Of a stretch of 64,000 nt of DNA, positions 46,859 to 61,580 are shown one piece after another. The DNA comes from Atherinomorus stipes (lineage: Eukaryota > Chordata > Actinopteri > Atheriniformes > Atherinidae), in the NCBI GenBank assembly GCA_023101725.1, contig JALJCO010013652.1:551001-615000 (forward strand), in the 5' to 3' direction. How positions within the stretch are numbered: the stretch's first letter is position 1; the number at the start of each line of letters is the position of its first letter. A program made the translations under genes and the position numbers. The notes beneath the pieces are model-generated. The model ran no database searches. It was not told where the DNA came from and saw nothing but the letters and a program-made list of their open reading frames with translations.

Positions 46859-47312
46859 AGGGACTAGAGGCAGGAATTAAAAAAAAAAACAAACATGCTT
46901 GTCCATTTTTTTTAATACTTATGGGTGATGAAGCGCTAAATACCAAAAATAACGTTTTCACCCACGTTTCTCTCTGTTGCCTTTAACAGGCTGTGTGCTG
47001 CAAAATGCGCTGCCATTCGGCCTCCGAATTTTCCGCACTGCCATGCGGAGGTGACGTCAAATGACGTACATCCGCAGTTTTGATACAAGAAGAAGACGGT
47101 CGCGGTAAATTCAAACACTGTAAGTGATAGTTATGGATTATTCTGCCATCAGCAAATGATCCAGATCAACTGAAAGACACTAAAAAGTGTAACTACGAAG
47201 AAAAAGGTGAGTAAACAACATTATAGCTTCAGTTTGTGCACGCTCCTGTGACGGCTTGGCTCGTGGTTGCAGCTTCCTGAAGCGCCAGTCGCGAGTTTCG
47301 TTTCAAGTCCCT
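46859..47312. mobile_element. TTAA-flanked short element
   Basis: TTAA flanks at 46855-46858 and 47313-47316 enclose ends AGGGACT and AGTCCCT. The 454-bp body is richer in CpG than its surroundings and has no ORF of note. It is consistent with a piggyBac- or Kolobok-type MITE, but the inverted ends are only 7 bp, so confidence is moderate. Confidence 0.5.
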
Positions 47313-47379
47313 TTAAGAGAGTTTTTAGGGATGAAAGCTGATGTACGGATCAAATGGTTTCTGCCAGAGTCAAAAGTAT

Positions 47380-48179
47380 CAGGGCTGGTATCAGGACCAA
47401 ATATCATATCACAATGTATTTATTTTAGATGATATATGATATATACTGGTATTTTTACCCTTATGTGTCTGAAAGTTTTTATTTCATATCAAACACCTGA
47501 TTTTTTAGTACTGAAACATGTTTAGCGTAAAGGTACCGCTCCACTGCAGTGATGAAACTGACAAAACACTGGTTAGAAATGTTTGTTAAATCGAAGTAAT
47601 TAAAGATAGTTGGCTGGTTTTTTATGATTTCTTTGTAAAAGTTTTGGGGAGGCTTGTCTTCTAGATAGTTTAAATAATAGGGGTGGGAAAAAATATTGAA
47701 ATATCACGTATTTTCATATGCCGATACCATATCTATATTTGAAAACGTGGTATCGATCTTTTCAATGAAATCTCGTGAGATATTGTTTTGTTATGAAATC
47801 TCATGAGATTTCATGAAAAAACTGCAAGATTTTATCGTTCTGTTACAAAATCTTGCAGTATTTCATGAAATTTCGTAACAAAATTATGATATCTCGCGAG
47901 ATTTCATTAGTAAAATGGATCGATACTGCGTTTGTTAATATAGATTTGGTATCGGCGGCATATGAAAATATCGTGATATTTTAGTGTATTGATATTTTTT
48001 CCCACCCTTATTAAAAAGTCGGGTGACCTCTTTGTAGTCAGTCAAGGTGCAGCCGGGTCATTACGAAAGAATAAAGCAAAAAAATTTGCACAACTAATAC
48101 AGCGATATAACAATATGTGTAAATATCATATCTCTCTCATGTTTAACGCAATATCATATCAGTATATCGCACAGCCCTA
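47380..48179. mobile_element. hAT-like element hosting a nested palindrome
   Basis: The ends are CAGGGCTG and CAGCCCTA. The flanks AAAAGTAT (47372-47379) and AAAAGTGT (48180-48187) match at 7 of 8. Subterminal ATATCATATC motifs are typical of fish hAT-like repeats. A second element occupies 47677-48012. Confidence 0.65.
47677..48012. mobile_element. palindromic MITE
   Basis: The two halves are largely complementary: GGGGTGGGAAAAAATAT at the left end and ATATTTTTTCCCACCC at the right. Internal motifs such as TGAAATCTCGTGAGAT, ATCTCATGAGAT and ATCTCGCGAGAT are self-complementary. Target duplication not resolved. Confidence 0.65.
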
Positions 48180-48189
48180 AAAAGTGTTA

Positions 48190-50275
48190 CATGATCCATG
48201 TTTTAATTAGCTTAAAGGCAATATTAAGACATCGCAAAATATGTACACTGTATCTAGAATGCTACATTTACATTAACATACTTGTAAACCTCTACAAAAA
48301 CATAATAAATTTTAAGGGCAATGCAGCAGAAGAATAAAGATTAACTAATAGAAATAGCTTAATATTCTAGAAGCTGTTATTTACTCTCATGGTAGAGTGA
48401 ATTCAGTTATATTTACAGACTCTGACTGTAGACATATACCAGATGATGTTTCAATCAACCTATGAATTTCTCTTGAGTGCGAGTACAAAGACATAAACAG
48501 ACCTCTGCACAGTTGTTTGGATCACTGAGCACGTCCAATAGAGCAGTCTACCTCTGAACCGAGCCCTCTGTGTGCATGGAACAAATACATGCACTGCTAC
48601 ACTTCAGAGAGATAAAAGAGGAGGAAGCGGTGTGCTGATATGAACTTTAGGTGAGTCGCAATCATTCCTGAATTCCCACGATAGTCTGCTCACTGATCTG
48701 GCATGATCGGGTTTAACAAAATATAGCTGGGCAGGGTAATCAACATGGGGGAGGAGGGGTCTTTAATGGTTTTTCCATGAACAAACCTCAGCAGTTTGTT
48801 TACTAACCGGAATGCACTTTAAGATCTGACTTTTACCAGACAGCTTCAATTTCCTGTTCCAAAATCAGCAGCAGGTTGTCCACGCCACAGCAAACAGTGT
48901 TTGTTGTCCAGATTAATCAGCCCTGATAAGAAAACAGGAATAAAAATGTATGTGTGTCTGTGCGTGTGTTACGGATTAGACGGCATACCTTGAGGTTGCC
49001 ATGGTGACTGTCAGGCAGCAGACACCTGTGAATTAACATTAGTGCTGCAGCACCAGGATCTTAATTAGAGACGCAGGGAAAGAGCAGGATGGCCAAGCAA
49101 TTCAGCGCGTTATCCCAGCCCTTTATCAACAAGCTGCCTCCATAAAATCAAAGAGAATTTGCTTTCAAATGAACAGGTGTCAGGTGTCAAGCTGCAGGAG
49201 GGAGAATGGATTTAGTATTTAGACTTAATCTGGCGTGGTTAAATGTAACAAAATAATTTTTTAGCAGCATGAGAGGGAGACAAACCTTTAAAAAAGGGAA
49301 CCCTGGCAGCTTCCCAAGCATTATGTTAATATCGCTCATAGTTTCTGGCAAACCCACGTCTGCTTTATTCACAATCCTGATAATGACATGATGCCAGGAG
49401 TAACATTAAAATCTTTCCGATCATGCAGCCCTTTCTAAAGACATTTTAACTGCTTGTTTACTGAGGAATGGTTGATTTATATGTAAGTAATAGGGTCATA
49501 AGTTACAAGTTAAACAGTTAGTTTGATGTTTAAAAATCTGAGAAAGGGGGAACATTTTGAAAATATCTTTAAGGTTTTGTAAGTATTTTGTATGTTTATG
49601 TATGTTTGTGTGTTTATTGCATTTATTGCAATCAGTAATAAAAACATATATATAAAGTCACTTTAAAACTGAAATATCTAAACCTAAACTAAAGCGACCT
49701 AAACCTTCTGTCATGAAATAATGTTTTTTTTTCTTTTTTTTTTTCTTATTTGCATTCTTTGTCTTCTTCGACCCTGAAGTCTCACTACAAGTTGTTCTGG
49801 AATTCCTCCTTAAATTTGGTTCTTAGATGTTTCCTCACTCTTTATGTTTGATAAATTAAAGCCACACTACTACTATTGTGTTTCCGACCCTTTTTGACGG
49901 CACACTGACATTCATTATGGACATTCTTCGAGCCGTCATTGCCTTGTGACTGTACTTCATATCTTTTTTCCAGCCCAGTTACTTTTTCCAGCTACTTTTT
50001 TGCTTCATGGTGTCATGCCATATGCCAGCAACTGGATATCAACACAATGCCCATATTGAATGCTGTTTTAGCAAACAAATGCAAGAGGACATTATCGGGG
50101 GGGGGGGGGGGGGGGGTTCAAAGTTCAATAGTGCTGCTTTATAGATGATAAGCATCCAAAGCTTAATTAATGAAGCAGGTATTAAGGATCCTGTTGAAAC
50201 AAATAAACTTAAAGTGCTGATGACATGATTTTGACATTTTTCACCATGTTTTATGGACCAAAACGTTCCTCATGA
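48190..50275. other. intergenic, no gene seen
   Basis: AT-rich non-coding sequence with a 20-G run at 50097-50116. Nothing recognised. Confidence 0.5.
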
Positions 50276-50281
50276 TAATCT

Positions 50282-50960
50282 AAGGCTACATTCACACTGC
50301 AGGTCTGCGACCTGAATCCGATCTTTTCGCTCAAATGTGACCCATATCCAATCTGCTTCTGACCGTGTGAACAGCCTAAGTCACACTGAATCTGACATTT
50401 TTGGATCGGATTCAGGCCACTTTCAAATGTGGTATTGAATCGGATACATATCCGATCTGCATCAAAGCGACTGCAGTCTGTACGAACATGTCGCATTCCA
50501 TCCGAGCTCTTCTGTGAGACCGAGGGGGACGGGCTTAATTCTGCACCAGATGAGACAGACACTGAAGTAAACAATGAACTAAACAGTTAAATCATATTTT
50601 TGGCTCTGATTGAAACCTGGAAACTGATGAAAGCTATCCTACAAAGCTTTCATGTGGTCCAGGCAGCCCAGTGAGTTAACGTGAGTGAGAGGGTGTGCAT
50701 GCGCGGCGGAGGTGCGCCGCTGTGGACGAGGCCAGAAGAGAAAAGATGTGTGAGAAATGCATCCAGCAGAGAAAGAGAAGCTGACTGCAGAAGGTAGAGA
50801 GAAGAACAGCAGCATTAAAATAAAGCCGCTTCGTCATAACTTTTTTAGAAAACATCGCTGCATTTCAGCACTTCTGACCAGACTGTGGCGCTGTTAGCAG
50901 AAACCGGACGTGACGTTGCGAGTAGGAGCTCTACACTGCTGTCATATATTTTAATGGGTT
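50282..50960. repeat. fish DNA-transposon-like repeat, one end visible
   Basis: It opens with GGCTACATTCACACTGCAGG, a terminal motif of an abundant fish DNA repeat, with repeated GATCGGATTCAGG/GAATCGGATA motifs inside. No matching right terminus was found, so it may be truncated; the right edge is approximate. Confidence 0.4.
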
Positions 50961-53788
50961 TATTCTAGTTTTTAAGTTACTTTTCAGTTTTACAGATGGA
51001 CAGTAATGGCTCAGCCTTCTGTTGTATTGGCAGTTAATGTTTAAAAGCTCATTTCCTACAGATCATAAATACATTAGAAAAGGATAAAATAGGTGCTCTT
51101 ACCGATGTTTAGCTGTAGGAGCCTCCTGCAGTCTCTGCCAGTAAAATTCCCGTCTGCAGACACCATTTAGTGGCCGTGATGAGACTTTAACACATGGTGC
51201 TGCAGTCACTTCTGCCGATTATTCTTCATTCATCAGTGTTTGCTTCACAAAGCTGTGATGTCCAGCTGTGAGCATAGACAGATGCACCTCGGGTCTTCAC
51301 AGGACTTCTCAGACATCTCAAGACTTTTCTGACTGATTCCAAAGATGCATCCTTCCCTCCATCCTCATCTTTATTAACGGAAACTATTTAAAACTCGACT
51401 GGATCCATGTAAGTTATTATCTTCTTGTCTTTAAACCTAGTTATTTAGTGCAAGTTAGCATGCTAGCGGCTAGCGTTTGCCGTGAGCTAATAGCTGTGCT
51501 GCCTCTCCACACTTACTCCTGACTCTGCCTTGTACCATGCTGGTCTTGGTGCGCTCGGTGCTGGTCTAAGCAGCTCTTTAATAGTTGTGGGTCCACTTGG
51601 TTCTGGTCTGGGTTGCTCCTTACAGTTCTCAGTCCGCTCTGTGGGAGGTACTTGCATGCTGGAACTGAACCAGTGGACCATGAGTGGGGTGTGAGAAGGT
51701 CTTGGAGCTGACTTACAGTTCTAAGTCCGGTTCTAACCTGTTGTCCCCATCTTTGTCTGCATCATCACACTCTTCTGAACTGATTAATGATCCACCACAC
51801 AAACCAGTTCCAGTCTAGCTGTTCTGGAGCAATCTTTTATGATTTCCACTGTTTTGATTTTAGATGTAAATCAATGAGCCGACCGTAACTGTCTCATCTG
51901 GCGGCTAACGAGTTTTGGCTTTTTAACATCAGATATTAACGTGAATATCAGTCTGATTGACTTCTAACTGCACAGAGCTACTTATTTTGTTTTGTTGTAT
52001 TGTTCTATTGCTAAATTACTTGACGTTAAGATCGTGTTATCAGCACTGATGGTCCTCGCCATCCCATTTCCCCTCATGAATAGCAGCACAAATGTTGGAA
52101 AAACAAAGCCACATTATTCTGTGGAAGTGTGCTGATAAAAAGAACTAACCAGTGAACATGCTGAGGCTGATATTGTAAACTCCACTTGTAACTAAAAGAG
52201 TAACCATGGTGACTTAGGTCCCATGTAAAGGTTTCTATCACATCATGCTTTTCCATTCAAAACACCCAGAATCTGCTTATTAAACCTTCATAGCTTTCTA
52301 CTCAAACATAGTGCTTATATAAAGTTTGATGCAAGTTTGGATGCTTCTGCATCCAAAATTTTAAAATCAAACTAACAGAAAAGTCATTTACATGAAGTCT
52401 AGACTTTCCTTAGAGATAAGGTCATTTCCATGTGAAGTGTAGATAACTTTTTGCAAATCATGCCTCAAGCATTAGTATGCACTGGATGTCAGTTTTTTCC
52501 AAATGAAGCATCTGGCATTTATATGTTTTCTGAATCTATTTCAGATGCTTTCATAAAGTCTCATTTCTTTGACTGGACTGGACTTGAAGTATTCATAAAG
52601 AATAACAACACAGACGCCATAAAACTCTTTTTCCATCAAACAGCTTCATCCCTGCCAATGAATTATTGCTCATTGCCTTTGTACGATATTCTTCTAATCA
52701 TTTATCTTTCTTATTTTCTCTGATTCATGTTGTGAATTTCTGATTTATTCATTTACTTCACTGCCCTGCTGATTTCTGTGTTCATCCCAGGTCTCAGCGT
52801 TAACACAAAGGCTATTCATTCTGGAAATGTATGAACAGAAAATTCTGTGACTGTCTTCCTTTACAAAGCCATCTGCTGTGTCACGTTCCCCAATAAATTA
52901 TTCATCATTATCATTGTTAATGGTGTATTACATGACCTGAACCCAGAGAGCTTTGCCAGAATGCAACTCTTCATCCTCACACTGAGTGTTAGTTGTACAG
53001 AGGTCCAGCAACAGATGAGTTTCTATTTACGGTCAGGCTTTGAAATCTAACACTTGGACTATATTTGCAGCTTATGAATAAAAACCGACTAACTGAAGCC
53101 ACTGGGATTGATTGGAATTACTTCTCTAGTGTTTTCCCCATTATTACCTTATTAATAACTTGTGTTACGGGAAATGTCAGATTGGTGTCCCTTATTCTCC
53201 CTGTCACCTCTTCTAATGAGCAAGTAAAGGGGGGTTTAAATCGACATGAAAGCTCCTGTTGAGAGGGTTTTCATGGAAACTCTGGAGGGTGCTTATTAAG
53301 ACACTGTGTTCCAGGCAGTGTGTAGTTGTGTTTTTCAAAGCTAAGATGCACAACTTTTTTTTTTTTAAACTTATTTTTATTTTTATTGAAGTACTTTCTG
53401 GTAAACAGCTGTTTATGTGTCAAATTCTTCAGAGCTTTTTCTGAGAATCCTGCACAGAAGCAGTTTTTAATTATTTCAGAACATGAGTTTGTTGACTCAC
53501 AGTCGGCTTCTCTGCAACCGTGATTACTCTTTTAAAATGTCCCAGACGATTGTTCATTTCCATCTCAGATCATTGTTTCATTTACTTCTCTATTTAGTGA
53601 CTTTAACATGAAAGCTGTTGTATTAAGTTCACAGCTTTGCAAAATTACCTTTTGTTTTTTTTATTTATTTATTGTGGATCCTCTGTAGAAGACAGTTTGT
53701 TTAATGGCTTCAGTTTTAAGGTGAAATTACCAACACTTGCATGACTTGTAAGATGGGTGTGTTTACTTGAACTAAATTCTAAGTTCCT
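50961..53788. other. intergenic, no gene seen
   Basis: Non-coding sequence; ORFs up to 90 codons without recognisable domains. Confidence 0.5.
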
Positions 53789-53796
53789 ATAAATGA

Positions 53797-54010
53797 CAGA
53801 GGTGTCAAAAATAGAAGTAAAAGTAGTTTTCAAGTACAAACCCTGTCATGTTTTTGGATCTGCCAGTACATTTAAGAACAGCTGTTTTCACTAACCAGCT
53901 CACCTACCTGGGAGAGGAGCTAATTAAACCCAGCTGGTTCAGTGATTGGTTGGAAAAACTGCCAGACAGGGTTTCTACTATCTACTTCTACCCAGTTTTT
54001 GACACCTCTG
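53797..54010. mobile_element. 214-bp hAT-like MITE, copy B
   Basis: The 15-bp inverted ends are CAGAGGTGTCAAAAA and TTTTTGACACCTCTG, with a perfect 8-bp duplication ATAAATGA (53789-53796 and 54011-54018). Same family as 33117-33319. Confidence 0.9.
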
Positions 54011-54119
54011 ATAAATGATAATTGGTGACTTTGCTGAAGTTTCTGATAAATAAAAGTTGTGAATATAGAAGTCTGTCTTTAACATGAAACCAGTTTAACT
54101 GTCTGTGCAAGGATTTGAC

Positions 54120-54344
54120 CAGGGGTGCCCAAGTCCAGTCCTCGAGAGCTATTATCCTGCACATTTTGGTTGCACCCCTTCTCCAACACACCTAAACCAA
54201 ATGAATGGCTCGTTACCAGGCTTCTGCAGAGCTGAATGACATGTGCATGAGGGAATTGACCATTTGATTCAGATGTGTTGGAGAGGGTATGTTCCACAAA
54301 TTGCAGGATACTAGCTCTCGAGGACTGGACTTTGGCACCCCTAG
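54120..54344. mobile_element. hAT-like MITE of the CTCGAG family
   Basis: The ends are CAGGGGTGCCCAAGTCC and GGACTTTGGCACCCCTA, with CCTCGAGAGC and GCTCTCGAGG just inside and TCCAACACACC in the body. A partial copy lies at 57780-57847. No clean duplication. Confidence 0.7.
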
Positions 54345-54425
54345 ATGCAGGATGGATGCCAGTTATCCGTCGATAGGGGTCGTATCACTGAGAAAATTGC
54401 GAAAAGTTGTGTTGTGAGTCTTTAA

Positions 54426-54934
54426 AGGTAGAATCTGGGTTTTTCCCCATTTCTGTTTGTAAACACAATTCAAACTGAGTGCACCTCCCCTCGGGCTAAT
54501 GGAGAGCATCGCTCTTCAGTCCAAGCCTCTCCTTCAAACCTTGGAAGCCAATCCAATATTGACCCTGGTTTTCGAGTGTGCACCGTCTAAAGCTCTTTTT
54601 GCCGCAGAGTATGTCCTTTTCTTCTTCCTTTTTTTTTTTTTTTGAGGATTTGAGTGAATCTGGTGTCTGCTCCAGTCGATGAGTTTATCCCCACAGAACA
54701 CCATGCCCTTAGCTTCTGTCATTAGCTAGAGTTGAAAATGCAAATCTCCACCCAGAGACATCCTGAATACACCAAAAACAAAGGGAAAAAAATTAAATAC
54801 AATCAGGGGGAGAGAGAGTTGCAAACAAAGTCAGCGCCATACCAGAGTAGAGATCCAAAGGTGCGGATTGAGACGGATTTCACTTGCACAAGTCTAGCGT
54901 TTATTTTTAGGGGGAAAACTCTGGATTCTACCTT
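54426..54934. mobile_element. TTAA-flanked non-autonomous element, copy 2
   Basis: TTAA at 54422-54425 and 54935-54938 flank ends AGGTAGAATC and GATTCTACCT, a 10-bp inverted repeat, one T from the right TTAA. Homologous along its length to 14845-15391. Confidence 0.8.
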
Positions 54935-54959
54935 TTAATGAGACAAAGCAGCTAAATAT

Positions 54960-55374
54960 TAGGGGTGTGTAAAAATATTAATTAATCGATGCATCGCTAT
55001 ACTTCCCTATGCCATTCAGTATCGAATCGACAATTCCCTGAATCAACTCACCTCCTGACCAATATGGGGAGCTGCGCATGTTATTTACATTGCATGGGAG
55101 AAGGCTTTGTTAGATCATACAACACCAAAATGGCAACTATTTGTTTTTTATTTTCAGATGTTTTAGTACCCCAAAATATGAGGTGACATACTACATATGT
55201 TCACATGGGCATGAAAATAAATATTTAAAAGTCTACAACAGAGTTTCTACTACCTACTGAATCGATATCGAAGCAATTAAATCAATAATGAATTGAATCT
55301 ATATCGAATCGAATCGCAACTCAAAGAATTAAAATCGAATTGACTCATTGGGCTCTCGACAATACCCAGCCCTC
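54960..55374. mobile_element. hAT-like MITE with ATCGAT-rich ends
   Basis: The ends TAGGGGTGTG and CCCAGCCCTC are flanked by a perfect 8-bp duplication CTAAATAT (54952-54959 and 55375-55382). Inside are runs of ATCGAATCGA motifs. It lies about 14 bp beyond the TTAA element. Confidence 0.85.
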
Positions 55375-55382
55375 CTAAATAT

Positions 55383-56957
55383 ACAAAAATAAATATACAA
55401 AAACCAGACTCTTAACTTCCTTTTTCTCAAGGGAGGGTTAAATGCAAGCAGAAGACACTGGATTAGTTGGAGACACTTACAATCTGGTTGTGTGTGTTTC
55501 TCCGAAGTGCAGCTTATAATAAAACTTGATTCAAAAGATCTCTCTCTCTGACTTCTGATATAAATTTCCACCTCACACAGCCTTTCAAATCAACAGTCAG
55601 AGTGCATCATACAATAGTAGCTTGATTTTGTATCAGGTATTGCACATGACTGACGTTTATTACGACAGTATCTTTCACCCCGGTGTTGATATGTGCTTGC
55701 TGTCCTCAAGCTGAGCTGAAGAGAGCCAAGAAAAGATGATGAGGTGTTGTATCTACATCAGGGACAGTGATGATAATACGAAGCCCAGATGTCGTGAGTG
55801 TGATTAACACAACAAAGACTCTAATTGAGGGAGCAATGTTGAATGCATCCTTCAAAAAAACTGCAATACCCACATCATCTACCATTCATGCAAACAACGT
55901 ATGACATATTCATAACAAAAGACATAAATATGGGCATCAACCCTTTGAAAATACTGTTTTTTGGTCAGACATTAAATGTGAGCCGGCGCTGCAAGAACTC
56001 AAGAGGAAAGAAATGAAGTGTTTGGTGTTGATAATTGTTTGCATTTGTTGGTTCCACCCAAAGTGTCACAGAAACAAAGGCTGAAGAAACCGGTTGGAAC
56101 AGGCGCTGATCATTTCCTGGTTGTTTTGCAGGTACAATCTCCACCCTGCTCACATGTTGTCTTTGAGTTGCTGAAAAAAGATTAAGTTGAGGCAGCCATC
56201 ATGACCAAACACGAACCTGTTTGTTGATGATGGGAGTTCCTTATAGGTCAGATAATCTGCATCAACAGTGTTTGTTTACTTAGTGTTCAACATTTACTTT
56301 TGTCTTTCATGCAACACGATAAATGTAGGTGAACCATTTAACTGAGTAAACTAGATCCACTTCAGTATGAGGTAAAGTATTGGGTGACCCCCTGATCAAA
56401 TGATACTTGTGCAGTGTTAGTCCTTTCACACAAAAAGCAACCAGCTGTGAACTTTTATCTGATTATTAGTGTATTTTTCCCACTGAAATAATGGTGTATT
56501 CCTTACACGTTTTCATTCACTATTGGCCTAAATGGATGTGTACGTACATAAGTTTGGCCATATAAGACAGAAAATGTCAGCTTTCAGTCAAATAAAACGA
56601 TTAAAAAGCTGATGTGTGCAGCAGTTTTTTTTTTTTTGTTTTTTTTTTTTTACCATGAACTGTAAATTATTCTTAATATCAGCTGAATGCATCGTTATTA
56701 CTGGAAAATCTATAGCTTTAAACTTCTGTTTAAAAGTTTAAAATTAAGATGAAAATGGCCCCAGAAAGGCATGGTATCGCAGATGAATATTAGCTGATCT
56801 AAAAACTCTTGTTATGGATGTTCATGTATGGTCCTTTCACTATTTTTTCGTCTTAAATGAGACAGACTACACAAAAATCAGGAAATAATTATATGCACAC
56901 TAACACTTTTGCATGTGAAGATACAGCAGAAGTTTGGTATCATCAGAGTGTGCAACC
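55383..56957. other. intergenic, no gene seen
   Basis: Non-coding sequence with two T runs near 56625-56652. Nothing recognised. Confidence 0.5.
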
Positions 56958-57775
<818 letters not shown>

Positions 57776-57779
57776 GGGA

Positions 57780-57847
57780 TGTTCAAGGGATGCAACCAAA
57801 ATGTGCAGGATAGTGACTCTCGAGGACTGAACTTGGAGACCTCTGGT
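57780..57847 (-). mobile_element. partial hAT-like MITE
   Basis: GATGCAACCAAAATGTGCAG and CTCGAGGACTGAACTTGG match, in reverse orientation, the first part of the element at 54120-54344. The remainder is missing where the A-rich tract begins. Confidence 0.65.
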
Positions 57848-57849
57848 TC

Positions 57850-58970
57850 TGTTTCAAAGATACACATGCACATCACATATTTTTCCTGTGACCAGCCCGT
57901 CTTGCATGCTAGGAGACACTCTTATGTCTGTCAGCACAGCAGAGGTACGACTGCCAGGGAGCCATATGTTGCTGCAGTTTCATCATCTGCACACTGCACT
58001 CACACACCTTTACCTCAGGACTGACATGTTAAAACACTAAATATGTGCCATCATGAAAACTTTCCAAAGTTTTGAAACTCTGCCTGTCAGATGTTACAAA
58101 AGTAAAGCTGTGTTTTATTGTTAGATGAGCCTTTAAACCCATTCATCCGTTCATCAAACTGAACTTCCTCATGCTCAACCTTTACTACAAACACCCACAC
58201 CCAGCACAATGGGAGAGAGAAACATGAGGCAGCTTAGTCAATGACTAACAGGGATTTCTGCACAGCTTATGGATCAAAATAATTATTGCAATCTAAAAAA
58301 AAAAAAACAGTCAAACCAGTTTTTTAGACACATTCTTCTTGCAGTCCCATGTGAGCATAAAACAAATAATAATAATAATAATAAAAAGAACAGTCTTTCA
58401 GTTCTTACACAATCCACCTAAGTACATATTGTCCTGTGTTCATCATTTTTTGGGGTCTTTTATGCTCCCAGTTTGCTGTTCAATCTCTGCTGTTTAGCAC
58501 AACTCTGATCTAAAGATTGTGAGGCCCCCTGAAGTGTCTGAAGATCTTACTTTTATTTAGGGGGAAGCTCCTTTCAGACTGCACAACGTGACAAGAGAAA
58601 AGAAAATCTCTCCTCCAGTCAGTGCTCCTTAAGTGTACATGTCATGGTAACTTCACAAGAAGTGGGGAAAGTGTTTTTTTCCTTTAATGCATTGCTGCTT
58701 GAGCCTCTTGCAGCTTGATAATAATCGCACGGTGAACAGAGATTAAGAGGCAGTGTACTTTATTGATCTGACTTTCAGAGCCCCGGAGACTCGCTTCTAG
58801 CCATCTGATTCTCCGTTTGCTTCTATTCCTGTTCATGAAGTAAACATGACATTGATATTCTCAACCTACTTTGAGAATAGTTTTTGTGTAATTTTTCTTT
58901 TATAGTTACATATTCATGAAAAAAGCTATTAATTTGAAATCCATACATGTTTAGTTTATTTTGGTTTTGC
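57850..58970. other. intergenic, no gene seen
   Basis: Ordinary AT-rich sequence with an (AAT)n run near 58367-58385. Nothing recognised. Confidence 0.5.
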
Positions 58971-58973
58971 ATA

Positions 58974-59480
58974 GGGCTGGGCGATATTGCCTTTAAGTAA
59001 TATCCCGATATTTTTATGGCATGTCACGATACACGATATATATATATATATATATATATATATTGATATTTTACCTCAGCCTTGAATTAATGCTTTGATG
59101 CATATAATCACATCAGTAAGATGATTCTGTCTAAATTAAACATTACTATTCATACTTCATTAATATTTGCAGATTTTAAACATTCATGCCAAAAGTGTGA
59201 AACCATAACTAAACAAATTGATCAAAACTGTATTTATTGAACAGTTAAAGCAGTGCAATAAACATCATGTAATTTTAAAACAAAACACTGTGCCTACTTG
59301 CTACTACTGTTATACCTTTTGGTAAAACAAAGAGATAATTAGTTCATGGTGTGAATTATTTACATTAAAAAAGGGAATAAGTTGAGTGTTACTAAAAGTA
59401 AGTTATTTCATGCTAAAACCAGTTAAAACGTTTGGTTTTCAGATCTAATTAGTGTGACACATCTTTTTCTCAAAAAGCTC
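58974..59480. repeat. hAT-like repeat, left end, with (TA)n
   Basis: It begins AGGGCTGGGCGATATTG, the same terminal style as 47380-48179, with CGATATTTTTATGG and a (TA)n run (about 59037-59062) inside. The right end was not found; the edge is approximate. Confidence 0.5.
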
Positions 59481-59866
59481 TTTGTTAAACGTGCTAGTTT
59501 TGGGTGGGGGCCTCCTTAAAAATTTGTGGAATGGGAGTTTAGAACAGGGGCAATGGGGAAATGGAGGGGGAATAGGACAGTGAAGAACTGTAGGGGAAGT
59601 GGGGAAGAAAAGATTGTAAATGTAGTTTAAGACTGTAGTGATGTGGTGGTGGGGCAGAAATAGTTTGTGGGGTAGGGGGGGCTGCTGTCAATGAACTCTG
59701 TTTTATGTCTTTTAAGGTTCTGTCCAAAGGCTCCATTCAGCTGGAGAGTTTTAGGTTGAGGGTTACTAGAGCTGATAAGGCAAGGTAAATGGTGGACAAA
59801 TGGGCTATGCCATGAAGGACATAGCTTAAGAGAATAAACTTAGATTTAGGAGTAAAGAAGCTGCGC

Positions 59867-60960
<1,094 letters not shown>

Positions 60961-61269
60961 GCGTGTCGTGCGTTTTGGTGTGGTGTTGTGGAAAATGTAA
61001 ATGCAAGAAGTGGCGTGGAAGAGATAGATAAGGTAATGGTGTTGTTTTGCCTGTTTAATAGTTGGTGAAGTTCTTTACAATCTTGATCACTTTCTTTGTT
61101 AGGGGTGCAAAACGATCAACCACTGTCTTTTGTTGACATAATGCAATTACTGTGCATTCCATTTGTATCATATTTTGACAATAAAAAAACAAGCTGGCAA
61201 TTATTACACAAATATGCAAAATTATCACAATCATATCTTTATGATGGTCCATCAGGACCACTGTACTGT

Positions 61270-61580
61270 TATACTGCTAAAACTTACTGTTAGATGCTAC
61301 AGTTGCCTTGTTTACATTGTCATTGCACTGTAATATTTGCACTACTTCCCACATTAGGATTGCAATACTGTTCACATTGTCTATCACCCAATTAGTAAAT
61401 CTTTTAGAATTTAGTTTCGTGCTTAGATTTCTAATCTGAGTGGACTCCTATATTTTTCATCTTTAGTTTATTATATTTTATTATATGCACCGTAGGTTTA
61501 AGAGGACTGTAATTTCATCTGTGTTGTATGTCCAACATGTGGCACATTTGACAATAAAGTTGACTTTGATATTTAGTTTC
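61270..61580 (+). repeat. LINE 3'-UTR-like fragment
   Basis: It contains TTGTTTACATTGTCATTGCA, GCAATACTGTTCACATTG and a terminal TTTGACAATAAAGTTGAC, the sort of 3' tail found on several fish non-LTR elements. No RT coding is attached. Confidence 0.45.
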
